A stretch of DNA of 64,000 nt, taken from positions 3,040,001 through 3,104,000 of the forward strand of contig NZ_CP109137.1 in the NCBI RefSeq assembly GCF_035918095.1, given 5' to 3'. Position numbers and translations under genes: made by a program. This DNA comes from Streptomyces sp. NBC_01750. GTDB taxonomy: Bacteria; Actinomycetota; Actinomycetes; Streptomycetales; Streptomycetaceae. The notes beneath the pieces are model-generated. The model had not been told where the DNA came from, did not search any database, and was given only the letters and a program-made list of their open reading frames with translations. Below are positions 45,300 through 56,424 of this stretch, piece by piece (within the stretch, counting starts at the first letter, position 1; each line of letters begins with the position of its first letter).

Positions 45300-45608
45300 G
45301 AGGATGCGTCTGGCCTTCCCAAATCGAGCGTTGATGGCTTTTCAGGATGGCGAGGTGGGTGCGCTGTGGCGTGGAGGTTTCCATCGTAGTGCCGCCTGCA
45401 CGGACACCGCGCGGTGGTCCACCTCTCTATTAGGTGACGAGGTGTCGGACCGATGCGTTCCCGCAATGCTCGTCCATATGCCTGGGGGCGACCGAAATTA
45501 CTTCGGTCGCCCCAGGTCATGAGCGCTGTATGGCTGACGCCCAATCAGGAACTCGCTGCCCTCATGGCTGCGTGGCCCGGGCGCCTGGGCCGCCGGGAGT
45601 GGCGAGGC
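45300..45608. promoter_or_regulatory. 309-base gap: mreB promoter region and ndk terminator
   Basis: No gene is visible. On the minus strand TACGAT (45383-45388) is a candidate -10 for mreB with a leader near 80 bases; I see no convincing -35. The distal part holds the strong hairpin at 45481-45516. Confidence 0.4.
45481..45516 (-). terminator. Strong hairpin after ndk
   Basis: Arms of 15-16 bases (45481-45496 and 45502-45516) pair with a single bulged G around a five-base loop. It lies about 90 bases beyond the ndk stop and upstream of the mreB promoter region, so it insulates mreB. Confidence 0.85.
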
Positions 45609-46034
45609 CTACTTCTGGTGGTCCGCGAGGCCGGGGAAGAAAATCTTGAGTTCCCGAATGGCGGACTCCTCGGAGTCCGAGGCGTGGATCAGGTTTTCCC
45701 GGACGATCGTGCCGAAGTCACCGCGAATGGAGCCGGGCGCGGCGGCGATGGGGTCGGTCGGGCCCGACAGCTGGCGCAGGCCTTCGATGACCCGCTCGCC
45801 GTCGACGACCAGCGCGACGACCGGACCGGAGGACATGAACTCGACCAGCGGCTCGTAGAAGGGCTTGCCCTTGTGCTCGCCGTAGTGCTGCTCAAGGATT
45901 TCCCGGTCGAGGGAGCGCAGCTCCAGCGCGCCGATGGTCCAGCCGGCCTTGGCCTCGATACGGCCGATGATCTCGCCGATCAGGCCGCGGCGTACGGCGT
46001 CGGGCTTGAGCAGGACGAGCGTGCGCTGGCTCAC
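45609..46034 (-). CDS. ndk: Nucleoside diphosphate kinase
   Basis: Transfers the gamma phosphate between nucleoside triphosphates and diphosphates through a phospho-histidine. The 141-residue protein is full length, with R-T-L-V-L-L-K-P-D-A-V near the start, the R-x-x-x-G-x-T-x-P type region (L-S-G-P-T-D-P) near 89-95, and the catalytic H117 in N-L-I-H-A-S-D-S. The start is GTG 46032-46034 with GGAG eight bases upstream. It lies on the same strand between folC/DUF4233 and mreB, the usual streptomycete order. Confidence 0.98.
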   Translation of the reverse strand: MSQRTLVLLKPDAVRRGLIGEIIGRIEAKAGWTIGALELRSLDREILEQHYGEHKGKPFYEPLVEFMSSGPVVALVVDGERVIEGLRQLSGPTDPIAAAPGSIRGDFGTIVRENLIHASDSEESAIRELKIFFPGLADHQK

Positions 46035-46114
46035 GGTACGGGCTCCTTCATGTGCGGATTCAAGAGTTCAGAGGCTACAGGGCCAAAGGGGTTACCGATT
46101 ACGCAGCGTCAGGT

Positions 46115-46154
46115 CCGGGGGCCGACGCCAGGGCCGTCCGCCGAAGGCCCCCGG
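46115..46154 (-). terminator. 9-bp hairpin between folC unit and ndk
   Basis: CCGGGGGCC (46115-46123) pairs perfectly with GGCCCCCGG (46146-46154). It lies 57 bases after the stop of the DUF4233 gene and about 80 bases before the ndk start. Confidence 0.65.
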
Positions 46155-46211
46155 GCATCCCCCACCGGACAGCAGCAGACAACGCCCCGGCACGCCCAGC
46201 AGGACCGGGCA

Positions 46212-46535
46212 CTAGGCCCAGGAGGCCTTGGCCTCGTCGATCTTGCGGCCGTAGTGGACCGAGGCCCACCACAGGGCCGCGAAGACCGCGCCCAGGAAGA
46301 ACATCGTCGGCACCACGAAGCCGCTCGCGATCAGCGCGATCTGCAGCGCCCAGCCGAGCTGCACTCCGCCCGGGCGGCTGATCATCCCGCAGAGCAGCAC
46401 CGAGAGCAGCATCCCGATACCGCAGACCGTCCAGACCGTCGCCATCGACAGGTCGTCGGACTTCATGGCGACCAGACCGGCGAAGCCGATCACGAAGAAT
46501 TCACCGATCAGGGTGGATGCACAGAGCGTACGCAT
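46212..46535 (-). CDS. DUF4233 small membrane protein
   Basis: A 107-residue protein with three or four hydrophobic helices (about 8-24, 32-52, 61-75 and 77-92) and a short charged C-terminus. DUF4233 proteins are encoded directly downstream of folC in actinobacteria, as here with a six-base gap, so the two are co-translated. Function is unknown to me; nothing in the sequence suggests catalysis. ATG 46533-46535. Confidence 0.88.
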   Translation of the reverse strand: MRTLCASTLIGEFFVIGFAGLVAMKSDDLSMATVWTVCGIGMLLSVLLCGMISRPGGVQLGWALQIALIASGFVVPTMFFLGAVFAALWWASVHYGRKIDEAKASWA

Positions 46536-46541
46536 CGGTTG

Positions 46542-48032
46542 TCAGGCCCTTCCCAGGAGCAGCCGGGCCTCGCCGACCGTGATCACGGAGCCGGTCACCA
46601 GGACGCCCGCGCCCGCGAACTCGGACTCCTCCTCGGCAAGCGTGATCGCCGCTTCCAGCGCGTCGTCGAGACGAGCCTCGACGACCACCCGCTCGTCGCC
46701 GAAGACCTCCACGGCGACCGCCGCCAACTCGTCGACGTCCATCGACCGATGGCTCGAGTTCTGTGTGACGACGACCTCGGCGAAGATCGGCTCGAACGCC
46801 TCGAGAAGTCCCCGGACGTCCTTGTCCCCGCTCGCGCCGACCACACCGATCAGACGCGAGAAGCCGAAGGCCTCGCTGATGCCCTCGGCGCTCGCCCGGG
46901 CACCGGACGGGTTGTGCGCGGCATCCAGGACGACCGTCGGGCTGCGGCGCACGACCTCGAGGCGGCCGGGCGAGGCCACCGAGGCGAACGCCTTGCGAAT
47001 GGTGTCCATGTCCAGCGTGCGGGACTGCTCGGCACCGACGCCGAAGAACGCCTCGACCGCGGCGAGCGCCACCGCGGCGTTGTGCGCCTGGTGCGCCCCG
47101 TACAGCGGGAGGAAGATCTCCTCGTACTCACCGCCGAGCCCGCGCAGCGTCACCTGCTGACCGCCTACCGCGACTTCGCGGGCGACCACACCGAACTCCA
47201 TGCCCTCGCGGGCAACCGTGGCGTCGACCTCGACGGCCTTCTTCAGCATCACCTGCGCGGCGTCGACCGGCTGCTGGGCGAGGATCACCGTCGCGCCCTG
47301 CTTGATGACACCGGCCTTCTCGGCGGCGATCTCGGCGTGCGTGTTGCCGAGCCGGTCGGTGTGGTCCAGGTCTATGGGGGTGACGACGGCGACGGACCCG
47401 TCGATGACGTTCGTCGCGTCCCAGCTGCCGCCCATGCCGACCTCGACGACCGCGACGTCAACGGGCGCGTCGGCGAAGGCGGCGTAGGCCATGCCGGTCA
47501 GCACCTCGAAGAAGGAGAGCCGGTACTCCTGCGCGGAGTCGACCATCTCGATGTACGGCTTGATGTCGTTGTACGTCTCGATGAAGCGCTCGGCCTCGAT
47601 CGGGGCGCCGTCCAGGCTGATCCGCTCGGTGATCGACTGGACGTGCGGCGAGGTGTAGCGGCCGGTGCGCAGGTCGAAGGCGGCAAGCAGGGCCTCGATC
47701 ATGCGGGCCGTGGAGGTCTTGCCGTTCGTACCGGTGATGTGGATCGAGGGGTACGCGTGCTGGGGCTCGCCCAGCACATCCATCAGCGCCGCGATCCTGG
47801 CGACCGAGGGCTCCAGCTTGGTCTCGCCCCAGCGCCCGGCGAGCTCCTGCTCCACCGCGCGCAGCGCCTTGTCCACCTCCGGGTCTGCGGGCCGGGCGGG
47901 CACGGGGTCACCCTGGGGCGAGCCGGCCTGCGCGCGCAGGGTACGGCTGCCGGCCTCGATCACCGCCAGGTCGGGGTCACGGTTGGTCTCGGCGTCGACG
48001 ATCTCTTCGAATGGGTCCGGCTGCTCACTCAC
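46542..48032 (-). CDS. folC: Folylpolyglutamate synthase / dihydrofolate synthase
   Basis: ATP-dependent Mur-ligase-family enzyme that adds glutamate to dihydropteroate and to tetrahydrofolates. The 496-residue protein has the nucleotide loop H-I-T-G-T-N-G-K-T-S-T at 98-108, the T-S-P-H-V-Q-S-I-T-E-R segment near 126, V-E-V-G-M-G-G-S-W-D-A-T-N near 195 and L-D-A-A-H-N-P-S-G near 370. The first 50 residues before the conserved region are acidic and Pro-rich, an extension common in Streptomyces. GTG 48030-48032 is the start. A DUF4233 gene follows after six bases. Confidence 0.95.
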   Translation of the reverse strand: MSEQPDPFEEIVDAETNRDPDLAVIEAGSRTLRAQAGSPQGDPVPARPADPEVDKALRAVEQELAGRWGETKLEPSVARIAALMDVLGEPQHAYPSIHITGTNGKTSTARMIEALLAAFDLRTGRYTSPHVQSITERISLDGAPIEAERFIETYNDIKPYIEMVDSAQEYRLSFFEVLTGMAYAAFADAPVDVAVVEVGMGGSWDATNVIDGSVAVVTPIDLDHTDRLGNTHAEIAAEKAGVIKQGATVILAQQPVDAAQVMLKKAVEVDATVAREGMEFGVVAREVAVGGQQVTLRGLGGEYEEIFLPLYGAHQAHNAAVALAAVEAFFGVGAEQSRTLDMDTIRKAFASVASPGRLEVVRRSPTVVLDAAHNPSGARASAEGISEAFGFSRLIGVVGASGDKDVRGLLEAFEPIFAEVVVTQNSSHRSMDVDELAAVAVEVFGDERVVVEARLDDALEAAITLAEEESEFAGAGVLVTGSVITVGEARLLLGRA

Positions 48033-48127
48033 AGGGCCAGTCTACGGAGGAGGAGTGACACGACGTTCCCGCCCTGTTCCCCACACCGCCGGTCACGCCG
48101 CTGCTACGCCCGGGGACCGGGGCAACG

Positions 48128-48160
48128 CGAGAGGCCCCGGGGAAATCCCGGGGCCTCTCG
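48128..48160 (-). terminator. 14-bp perfect hairpin after valS
   Basis: Arms 48128-48141 and 48147-48160 pair perfectly around GAAAT, 18 bases beyond the valS stop codon and before folC. Confidence 0.9.
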
Positions 48161-48178
48161 TACGTATCCCGCGTGCCG

Positions 48179-50800
48179 CTACGCCTGCGGCAGGCTGTTC
48201 AGCTGCGCGGTGATCCGGGCGATGTCCTCCTCGGCCTTGGCCAGGCGCGTACGGATCTTGTCGACCACGTTGTCCGGTGCCTTGGCGAGGAACGCCTCGT
48301 TGCCGAGCTTCGCCTGTGCCTGCGCCTTCTCCTTCTCGGCCGCGGCCAGGTCCTTCGCCAGCCGCTTGCGCTCCGCGCCCACATCGATCGTGCCGGACAG
48401 GTCCAGCGCGACCGTGGCCCCCGCGACCGGAAGGGTCGCCGTGGCGCTGAAGCCCTCGCCCTCCGGCTGCAGCCGCAGCAGCTGCCGGATCGCGGCCTCG
48501 TGCGGCGCCAGCGCGGTGCCGTCGAGGGTGAGCCGCGCCGGGACCTTCTGACCGGGCTGCAGGCCCTGGTCGGAACGGAACCGGCGGACCTCGGTGACGA
48601 CCCGCTGGACCAGCTCGATCTCCCGCTCGGCCGCCTCGTCCCGGAAGCCGCTGTCGCCGGGCCAGTCGGCGATGACGACGGACTCCTTGCCGGTGAGCGT
48701 GGTCCACAGCGTCTCGGTGACGAAGGGGACGATCGGGTGCAGCAGCCGCAGCGTGACGTCGAGGACCTCGCCGAGCACACGGCCGGAGACACGCGCCTGC
48801 TCGCCGCCCGCGAAGTACGTGGTCTTGGACAGCTCGACGTACCAGTCGAAGACCTCGTCCCACGCGAAGTGGTAGAGGGCGTCGGACAGTTTGGAGAACT
48901 GGTAGTCCTCGTAGTACGCGTCGACCTCGGCCACGGTCGCGTTGAGCCGGGAGAGGATCCACCGGTCGGCCGCCGACAGCTGCTCGGTGGGCGGCAGTTC
49001 GCCTTCCACCGTCGCGCCGTTCATCAGGGCGAATCGGGTCGCGTTCCAGATCTTGTTGGCGAAGTTGCGGGAGGCCTGGACCCAGTCCTCGCCGATCGGG
49101 ACGTCCACCCCCGGGTTGGCACCACGGGCCAGCGTGAACCGAACGGCGTCGGAGCCGTAAGTGTCCATCCAGTCCAGCGGGTTGACCGCGTTGCCGAAGG
49201 ACTTCGACATCTTCTTGCCGAACTGGTCGCGGACCATGCCGTGCAGGGCGATGGTGTGGAACGGCGGGGTGCCGTCCATCGCGTACAGGCCGAACATCAT
49301 CATCCGGGCGACCCAGAAGAAGAGGATGTCGTACCCGGTGACCATGACGGAGTTCGGATAGAACTTCTCGAGGCTCTCGGTCTGTTCGGGCCAGCCGAGG
49401 GTGGAGAAGGGCCACAGGCCGGAGGAGAACCAGGTGTCCAGGACGTCCGTGTCCTGGGTCCAGCCCTCGCCCGTCGGCGGCTGCTCGTCCGGTCCGACGC
49501 AGACGACCTCACCGTTCGGCCCGTACCAGACGGGGATGCGGTGGCCCCACCACAGCTGGCGCGAGATGCACCAGTCGTGCAGGTTGTCGACCCAGCCGAA
49601 GTACCGGGACTCCATCTCCTTCGGGTGGATGGTGACCCGGCCGTCGCGGACCGCGTCGCCCGCGGCCTGGGCGAGCGGGCCGACCTTGACCCACCACTGC
49701 ATGGACAGCCGCGGCTCGATCGTCGTCTTGCAGCGCGAGCAGTGGCCGACGGAGTGGGTGTACGGGCGCTTCTCGGCCACGATCCGGCCCTCTGCGCGCA
49801 GCGCGCCGACGATCGCGGAACGGGCCTCGAGCCGGTCCAGCCCCTGGAACGGGCCGTGCACGGTGATGACCGCGTGCTCGTCCATGATCGCGAGGTTCGG
49901 CAGGCCGTGCCGCTGGCCGATCTCGAAGTCGTTCGGGTCGTGGGCGGGCGTCACCTTGACGGCGCCCGTGCCGAATTCGGGGTCGACGTGCGTGTCGGCC
50001 ACGACGGGGATCCGGCGGCCGGTGAGCGGCAGCTCGATCTCCGTGCCGACGAGGTGGGCGTAGCGCTCGTCCTCGGGGTGGACCGCGACCGCGGTGTCAC
50101 CGAGCATCGTCTCGGCGCGGGTCGTGGCGACGACGATGGACGCGTCGCCCTCGCCGTAGCGGATCGAGACCAGCTCGCCCTCGTCGTCCTGGTACTCCAC
50201 CTCGATGTCCGAAATGGCCGTCAGACAGCGCGGGCACCAGTTGATGATCCGCTCGGCGCGGTAGATCAGCTCGTCGTCGTAGAGCTTCTTGAAGATCGTC
50301 TGGACAGCCTGGGAGAGGCCCTCGTCCATGGTGAAGCGCTCGCGGCTCCAGTCCACGCCGTCGCCGAGGCGGCGCATCTGGCCGGAGATCTGTCCGCCGG
50401 ATTCCGCCTTCCACTGCCAGACGCGCTCGACGAACGCCTCGCGGCCGAGGTCGTGGCGCGACTTGCCTTCCTTCGCCAACTCGCGCTCGACGACGTTCTG
50501 GGTGGCGATACCGGCGTGGTCCATGCCGGGCTGCCACAGCGTCTCGTACCCCTGCATCCGCTTGCGGCGGGTGAGGGCGTCGATCAGCGTGTGCTCGAAG
50601 GCGTGGCCCAGGTGCAGGGAGCCCGTGACGTTCGGCGGCGGGATGACGATGGTGTACGGCGGCTTCTCGCTCTTGGGGTCCGCCGCGAAGTAACCGCGCT
50701 CTACCCAGCGCTCGTACAGCTTCCCCTCTACCTCGGCCGGCGCGTACTGGGTCGGCAGTTCGGGGTTACTGGCTGGCTGCTGCTGAGCGTTCTCGGTCAC
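48179..50800 (-). CDS. valS: Valyl-tRNA synthetase
   Basis: Class I aminoacyl-tRNA synthetase that charges tRNA-Val and edits misactivated threonine. The 873-residue protein has the H-L-G-H signature at 63-66 ([13 protein letters not shown]), an editing domain inserted between the two halves, zinc-type cysteines in N-W-C-P-R-C near 192, the K-M-S-K-S loop near 530 and a C-terminal coiled coil rich in K/E/A (last 65 residues) as usual for ValRS. The start is ATG 50798-50800. I saw no T-box leader in the short upstream region. It is monocistronic, with its own terminator. Confidence 0.98.
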   Translation of the reverse strand: MTENAQQQPASNPELPTQYAPAEVEGKLYERWVERGYFAADPKSEKPPYTIVIPPPNVTGSLHLGHAFEHTLIDALTRRKRMQGYETLWQPGMDHAGIATQNVVERELAKEGKSRHDLGREAFVERVWQWKAESGGQISGQMRRLGDGVDWSRERFTMDEGLSQAVQTIFKKLYDDELIYRAERIINWCPRCLTAISDIEVEYQDDEGELVSIRYGEGDASIVVATTRAETMLGDTAVAVHPEDERYAHLVGTEIELPLTGRRIPVVADTHVDPEFGTGAVKVTPAHDPNDFEIGQRHGLPNLAIMDEHAVITVHGPFQGLDRLEARSAIVGALRAEGRIVAEKRPYTHSVGHCSRCKTTIEPRLSMQWWVKVGPLAQAAGDAVRDGRVTIHPKEMESRYFGWVDNLHDWCISRQLWWGHRIPVWYGPNGEVVCVGPDEQPPTGEGWTQDTDVLDTWFSSGLWPFSTLGWPEQTESLEKFYPNSVMVTGYDILFFWVARMMMFGLYAMDGTPPFHTIALHGMVRDQFGKKMSKSFGNAVNPLDWMDTYGSDAVRFTLARGANPGVDVPIGEDWVQASRNFANKIWNATRFALMNGATVEGELPPTEQLSAADRWILSRLNATVAEVDAYYEDYQFSKLSDALYHFAWDEVFDWYVELSKTTYFAGGEQARVSGRVLGEVLDVTLRLLHPIVPFVTETLWTTLTGKESVVIADWPGDSGFRDEAAEREIELVQRVVTEVRRFRSDQGLQPGQKVPARLTLDGTALAPHEAAIRQLLRLQPEGEGFSATATLPVAGATVALDLSGTIDVGAERKRLAKDLAAAEKEKAQAQAKLGNEAFLAKAPDNVVDKIRTRLAKAEEDIARITAQLNSLPQA

Positions 50801-50936
50801 GGGCTCAGTTTAGAGGTGTCACAGGGCCGTACTGAAACTGGAATGTTCGGTAACGGTGTGACCCCTGCCGCCCCATGCCGTTGGCGGTTGGGCGAGGATG
50901 TTCGGACGACATAAGTATGTGGAGGGGAACCCAGTA

Positions 50937-51938
50937 ATGAGCTACAACCAGCCGGGCCCGTACGGCGGCCAGCCTCAGCAGCCCGGACCGTACGGTCAGC
51001 CGGGTCCCTACGGCCAGCAGCCGCCGCAGGCCCCGCAGCCCGGCTACGGCCAGCAGCCGCCGCAGGCCCCTCAGCCCGGTTACGGCTACCCGCCGCAGGC
51101 CCCTCAGCCCGGTTACGGCTACCCGCAGCAGGCTCCGCCGGGCGTTCCGCCGCAGCAGGGCCAGTGGGGCCAGCCCCAGCAGCCGGGCCCGTACGGCCAG
51201 CAGCCGTACGGCGGCGGCCAGGTGCCGCCTCCGCCGGCCGCGCCGAAGAAGAAGACGGGCCTGATCGTGGTGGCGTCGGTGGTGGCGCTCGCGGTGATCG
51301 GCGGCGGCGCGTATCTGCTGCTCGGCGGTGGCGGCGGCAACAGCGATGTCGCCGACAGCACCAAGGGGTACAAGCTCACCCCGGCGGCGTCGGTCGACGA
51401 CTACAAGAAGGACAAGGACACCCCCAGCTCTCTCTCCGACAAGGAGAAGAAGAAGGCGGAAGCGCTCGGGGTCAAGAACCCGGCGCAGGCCGGCGCGCAG
51501 TACAAGTCGGCAGGCGCCAGCTCCCCCCTGGAGGGGAAAATCGTCAACCTCACCGGGCTGTGGGGCGAGATCGCCGACCCGGAGAAGGCAGTCGACGGCT
51601 ACTTCGCGAGCATCAAGGAGGGCGACGAGAAGGACGGGGACGTCTCGGTCGAACTCGTCGGCAGCCCCACCTCGGTCACGCCTTCCGGTTTCGAGGGCGC
51701 TCTGATGAAGTGCCAGAACGCCAAGCTCAAGGCGGTGGGTGACGCGGCCTCCTCGTCGGCCAAGGGCCCGAAGGAGTTCGAGATCCCGATCTGCGTCTGG
51801 GCCGACTACAGCACCGTCGCCGCCGTGAACGCCCTCGACGCGGCGCAGATGCTGGGCACAGGCGGCAAGCCCGTACCGCAGGACCAGGTCGCCGAACTCG
51901 CGGCCAAGCTGTACAAGACCTCGCGCACCAAGGTCTGA
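50937..51938 (+). CDS. Proline/glutamine-rich membrane-anchored protein of unknown function
   Basis: A 333-residue protein with three parts. Residues 1-100 are low complexity, built from repeats of P-Q-A-P-Q-P-G-Y-G and G-P-Y-G-Q-Q. A single transmembrane helix follows a K-K-K stop-transfer-like charge cluster (about 104-126: G-L-I-V-V-A-S-V-V-A-L-A) with a G-G-G-G spacer. Residues 130-333 are a soluble domain, probably outside the cell given the positive charges on the proline-rich side. The external domain has two Cys (about residues 260 and 290) that could pair. ATG 50937 has GGAGGGG eight bases upstream; the upstream extension is rejected. It is divergent from valS. I do not recognise the external domain. 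Confidence 0.82.
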   Translation: MSYNQPGPYGGQPQQPGPYGQPGPYGQQPPQAPQPGYGQQPPQAPQPGYGYPPQAPQPGYGYPQQAPPGVPPQQGQWGQPQQPGPYGQQPYGGGQVPPPPAAPKKKTGLIVVASVVALAVIGGGAYLLLGGGGGNSDVADSTKGYKLTPAASVDDYKKDKDTPSSLSDKEKKKAEALGVKNPAQAGAQYKSAGASSPLEGKIVNLTGLWGEIADPEKAVDGYFASIKEGDEKDGDVSVELVGSPTSVTPSGFEGALMKCQNAKLKAVGDAASSSAKGPKEFEIPICVWADYSTVAAVNALDAAQMLGTGGKPVPQDQVAELAAKLYKTSRTKV

Positions 51939-51954
51939 TCTTTCAGCTCAACAC

Positions 51955-51995
51955 GAAGGGGCGCCCGGCCGGTTCAGCCGGCCGGGCGCCCCTTC
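51955..51995. terminator. 18-bp perfect bidirectional terminator
   Basis: 51955-51972 pairs perfectly with 51978-51995 around TTCAG. It lies between the convergent proline-rich protein gene and clpX. Confidence 0.93.
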
Positions 51996-52013
51996 GGCGT
52001 AAGTACCTGACCG

Positions 52014-53297
<1,284 letters not shown>

Positions 53298-53392
53298 GAG
53301 GTGCTTCCCCTTCGCCTGGGAGCAGCTTGGTTCAGCCGACTCCTGGTGCCTCATATCCGACGGTACCTTGCCTGGCCCCCCGTTCGGGCCCC

Positions 53393-53430
53393 CCTTGGCG
53401 CGGTTCACATTCTCGTGCACCGCGCCAAGG
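53393..53430 (-). terminator. 12-bp hairpin between clpP2 and clpX
   Basis: CCTTGGCGCGGT (53393-53404) pairs perfectly with 53419-53430. It begins 12 bases after the clpP2 stop codon and may end or attenuate the clpP1-clpP2 message before clpX. Confidence 0.8.
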
Positions 53431-53442
53431 GCGCCGGAGCGG

Positions 53443-54126
53443 TCAGGCGGCCGCTGCGGCCGTGCTCTTGCGGGTCGAGACGATCTGGTCGACGAGGCCG
53501 TACGCAAGCGCGTCCTCGGCGGTCAGGATCTTGTCGCGCTCGATGTCGTCGCGGATCTTCTCGATCGGCGTCGTCGAGTGCTTGGCCAGCATCTCCTCGA
53601 GCTGCGTCCGCATCCGCAGGATCTCGTTGGCCGCGATCTCCAGGTCGGAGAGCTGCTCGCGGCCGGTCTGCGAGGACGGCTGGTGGATCAGCACGCGCGC
53701 GTTCGGCAGGGCCATCCGCTTGCCGGGGGTACCGGCGGCGAGCAGCACGGCCGCGGCGGATGCCGCCTGGCCCATGCAGACCGTCTGGATGTCCGGCTTG
53801 ACGAACTGCATCGTGTCGTAGATGGCGGTCAGCGCGGTGAAGGAGCCACCTGGGCTGTTGATGTAGATCGAGATGTCGCGGTCCGGGTCCATCGACTCCA
53901 GGCACAGCAGCTGCGCCATGACGTCGTTGGCGGAGGCGTCGTCGATCTGCACGCCGAGGAAGATCACGCGCTCCTCGAAGAGCTTGGCATACGGGTCGTA
54001 CTCACGCACGCCCTGCGAGGTGCGCTCCACGAAGCGCGGGACGACGTAGCGGTTGTCCACCTGCGGGCCGGTGTAGAGGCCGCTGGCGGAGGCGGCGGAG
54101 AAGTTGGTCATGTCGGTGTTCACCAT
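53443..54126 (-). CDS. clpP2: ATP-dependent Clp protease proteolytic subunit ClpP2
   Basis: Serine protease subunit that forms a mixed ring with ClpP1. The 227-residue protein has S-P-G-G-S near 91, catalytic S123 in [10 protein letters not shown]148 in L-I-H-Q-P-S and D198 in E-R-D-K. The N-terminus before residue 45 is a propeptide-like segment, and the C-terminus ends in an alanine run. Start ATG 54124-54126; the in-frame ATG at residue 6 is an alternative. It lies 57 bases after clpP1 on the same strand. Confidence 0.96.
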   Translation of the reverse strand: MVNTDMTNFSAASASGLYTGPQVDNRYVVPRFVERTSQGVREYDPYAKLFEERVIFLGVQIDDASANDVMAQLLCLESMDPDRDISIYINSPGGSFTALTAIYDTMQFVKPDIQTVCMGQAASAAAVLLAAGTPGKRMALPNARVLIHQPSSQTGREQLSDLEIAANEILRMRTQLEEMLAKHSTTPIEKIRDDIERDKILTAEDALAYGLVDQIVSTRKSTAAAAA

Positions 54127-54183
54127 CCTGGTGGCGTTCTGGGGGCTCGGGAGACTGGGGGGCCGGCTGCCTGGCGCGAAGGC

Positions 54184-54801
54184 TCAGGCGCCGGTGCCGC
54201 CGCCACCCGGAACGCCCGATGCGGAGGCCATGATCTCGTCGATGAGGCCGTACTCCCTGGCCTCTTCAGCGGTGTACCAGCGGTCGCGGTCACCGTCGCG
54301 GATGATCGTCTCGACGGTCTGACCGGAGTGGAGTGCGGTGATCTCCGCCATGCGCTTCTTCGTGCGGAGCAGGTACTCGGCCTGGATCTTGATGTCGGAG
54401 GCGGTGCCGCCGAGGCCGGCCGATCCCTGGTGCATGAGGATGTCGGTGTTGGGGAGCGCGAAGCGCTTGCCCGCGGCGCCGCCGGTCAGCAGGAACTGGC
54501 CCATCGAGGCCGCCATGCCCATACCGATCGTGACGACGTCGTTCGGGATGTACTGCATGGTGTCGTAGATCGCCATGCCTGCCGTCACCGAGCCGCCGGG
54601 GCTGTTGATGTAGAGGTAGATGTCCTTGTCCGGTTCGGCGGCAAGGAGCAGCATCTGCGCCGTGATCTTGTTGGCGATGTCGTCGTCGACCTGCTGGCCG
54701 AGGAAGATGATGCGCTCACCGAGCAGCCGGTTGTAGACATGGTCGCCGAGGCCACCACCGATGGACGGCTCACCCGCGGCGTTAGGCATCAGATTCGTCA
54801 C
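54184..54801 (-). CDS. clpP1: ATP-dependent Clp protease proteolytic subunit ClpP1
   Basis: Serine protease subunit of the ClpP1P2 complex. The 205-residue protein has catalytic S99 (M-G-M-A-A-S-M-G-Q), H124 (I-L-M-H-Q-G-S-A-G) and D173 (D-G-D-R-D-R). The residue after H-Q is Gly rather than the Pro found in most ClpP proteins, including ClpP2 next door; this may be typical of the streptomycete ClpP1 line. The start is GTG 54799-54801 or the ATG at residue 5. The upstream region holds a ClgR-type site and a TAGGGT hexamer, fitting the known activation of clpP1P2 by ClgR in S. lividans. Confidence 0.96.
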   Translation of the reverse strand: MTNLMPNAAGEPSIGGGLGDHVYNRLLGERIIFLGQQVDDDIANKITAQMLLLAAEPDKDIYLYINSPGGSVTAGMAIYDTMQYIPNDVVTIGMGMAASMGQFLLTGGAAGKRFALPNTDILMHQGSAGLGGTASDIKIQAEYLLRTKKRMAEITALHSGQTVETIIRDGDRDRWYTAEEAREYGLIDEIMASASGVPGGGGTGA

Positions 54802-54887
54802 GTATCCACCTGCTCGTCTCTGACGGCTCCGGCCGTCTCAGCGTCTTCGTACTGGGGGCGGGGACTCCCCTGCCCTCGTATTCATGG

Positions 54888-54893
54888 ACCCTA
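54888..54893 (-). promoter_or_regulatory. Candidate -10 element of clpP1
   Basis: Minus-strand TAGGGT lies about 90 bases before the clpP1 start and roughly 45 bases downstream of the ClgR-type site. No clear -35 hexamer is present, as expected for an activator-dependent promoter. Confidence 0.5.
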
Positions 54894-54931
54894 ACGCGCT
54901 GGTAGGCGGGCGCCATCCCGCTTCCCGAACT

Positions 54932-54945
54932 GTTCGCTCGGAGCG
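54932..54945. promoter_or_regulatory. ClgR-type activator site upstream of clpP1
   Basis: The sequence GTTCGC-TCGGA-GCG matches the GTTCGC-5N-GCG motif that I recall being reported for ClgR in S. lividans. It is centred about 57 bases before the transcription start predicted from TAGGGT, a usual activator position. Confidence 0.65.
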
Positions 54946-54975
54946 CAAGGTACTTGGGGTCCGTGTGTACGACAG

Positions 54976-55008
54976 CGGGCCCCGGGCGCATGCTGCGTCC
55001 GGGGCCCG
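54976..55008 (-). terminator. Terminator of tig
   Basis: CGGGCCCCGG (54976-54985) pairs perfectly with 54999-55008, and the loop itself contains CGCA-TGC-TGCG. It lies 21 bases beyond the tig stop codon and just upstream of the clpP1 control region. Confidence 0.88.
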
Positions 55009-55029
55009 GCGTAGGGCTCTGAGCGAGGC

Positions 55030-56424
55030 TCAGGCCTCGGTCTTCTCCGGGGCCGCGTCGCCTTCGTCGTCACCGTCGACGACGGCCTCGGCGGCGGTCT
55101 CGGTCTCGTCCTCGTCGTCCTCGAGGTCGACGACCTCACCGTTGGTGTCGACGACCTTGGCGGCCTCGACGACCACGGCGAGCGCCTTGCCGCGGGCGAC
55201 CTCGCCGACGAGCATCGGCACCTGGCCGCCTTCGACGACGGCCTGGGCGAACTGGTCGGGGCTCATGCCGGAGGAGGCAGCACGCCGCATGAGGTGCTCG
55301 GTGAGCTCCTCCTGGTTGACGTTCAGCTTCTCCTTGTTGACCAGCTCGTCGAGGATGAACTGGGTCTTGATGCCCTTGACCGCCTGCTCACTGGTCTCGG
55401 CATCGAACTCTTCCTCGGTCTTGCCCTGGATCTCCAGGTACTTGGCGAGGTCAATTCCCATCTGACCGAGCTGGTGGTGCTCGAGGTTGTGCTTGCGGGT
55501 CTTGACCTCGTCCTCGAGAAGCTTCTCGGGGATCGGCACCTCGGCCAGCTTCAGCAGCTCGTCCAGGACGCGCTCCTGGGCCTGGGTGGCCTGGTCGTAC
55601 TGCTTCATGTTCTCGAGGCGCTTGCGGCTGTCCGCACGCAGCTCCTCGAGGGTGTCGAACTCGCTGGCCAGCTGCGCGAAGTCGTCGTCGAGCTCGGGGA
55701 GCTCGCGGGCGGTGACGGCGGTGACCTTGACGGTGACCTCGGCCTCCTTGCCCTCGGCGCTGCCGCCCTTGAGCTCGGAGGTGAAGGTGGCTTCGCCGTC
55801 GGCCTCGAGGCCGGTGACGGCATCGTCGATGCCGTCGAGCAGCTCGCCGGAGCCGATCGTGTACTGGACGCCACTGGCGACGCCGTCCTCGAGGACCTCG
55901 CCGTCGACCTTGGCCTCGAGGTCGATCGTCACGACGTCACCCTCGGCGGCGGCGCGCTCGACCGGGTTGGTGGAGGCGAAACGGTCGCGCAGCTCCTCGA
56001 CGGCCTTGTCGACGTCCTCGTCGCTGACCTCGACCGCGTCGACGGTGACCTCGATGCCGGAGTAGTCCGGGATCTCGATGACCGGGCGGATGTCGACCTC
56101 GGCGGTGAAGGCCAGCGTCTCGCCGTCCTTCAGCTCCGTGATGTCGACCTCGGGCTGGCCGAGCGGGTTCAGCGAGGCCTCGTTGACCGCCTCGGTGTAG
56201 AACTTCGGGAGGGCGTCGTTGACAGCCTCCTCCAGCACCGCACCACGGCCGAACCGCTGGTCGATCACTCGGGCCGGGATCTTGCCCTTACGGAAGCCCT
56301 TGACCGTGACCTGCTGGTTGATCTTCTTGTACGCCGCGTCGAGGCTGTCCTTGAGCTCCTCGAAGGGCACCTCGACAGTGAGCCGAACCCGAGTCGGGTT
56401 CAGGGTCTCCACGGCGCTCTTCAC
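55030..56424 (-). CDS. tig: Trigger factor (ribosome-associated chaperone / prolyl isomerase)
   Basis: Chaperone that binds nascent chains at the ribosome exit. The 464-residue protein has the N-terminal ribosome-binding domain with G-F-R-K-G-K near residue 44, a PPIase (FKBP-like) domain around 160-245, and a C-terminal helical cradle. The last 35 residues are highly acidic (D-D-E-D-E-T), typical of actinobacterial trigger factors. GTG 56422-56424 with AAGGAG upstream is chosen; the upstream 16 codons are rejected. tig, clpP1, clpP2 and clpX are in the standard order. Confidence 0.97.
   Translation of the reverse strand: MKSAVETLNPTRVRLTVEVPFEELKDSLDAAYKKINQQVTVKGFRKGKIPARVIDQRFGRGAVLEEAVNDALPKFYTEAVNEASLNPLGQPEVDITELKDGETLAFTAEVDIRPVIEIPDYSGIEVTVDAVEVSDEDVDKAVEELRDRFASTNPVERAAAEGDVVTIDLEAKVDGEVLEDGVASGVQYTIGSGELLDGIDDAVTGLEADGEATFTSELKGGSAEGKEAEVTVKVTAVTARELPELDDDFAQLASEFDTLEELRADSRKRLENMKQYDQATQAQERVLDELLKLAEVPIPEKLLEDEVKTRKHNLEHHQLGQMGIDLAKYLEIQGKTEEEFDAETSEQAVKGIKTQFILDELVNKEKLNVNQEELTEHLMRRAASSGMSPDQFAQAVVEGGQVPMLVGEVARGKALAVVVEAAKVVDTNGEVVDLEDDEDETETAAEAVVDGDDEGDAAPEKTEA

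Noticed and set aside
45453..48551. A 1032-codon open frame on the plus strand
   Set aside because: It is antisense to ndk and folC and to the end of valS and crosses their terminators.
50801..50936. T-box leader for valS
   Set aside because: The gap to the divergent gene is only 136 bases and I see no T-box core or antiterminator pair.
53298..53507. 70-codon upstream extension of clpX
   Set aside because: It runs through the clpP2-clpX hairpin and into clpP2; the GTG at 53297 gives the standard ClpX N-terminus with a good ribosome binding site.
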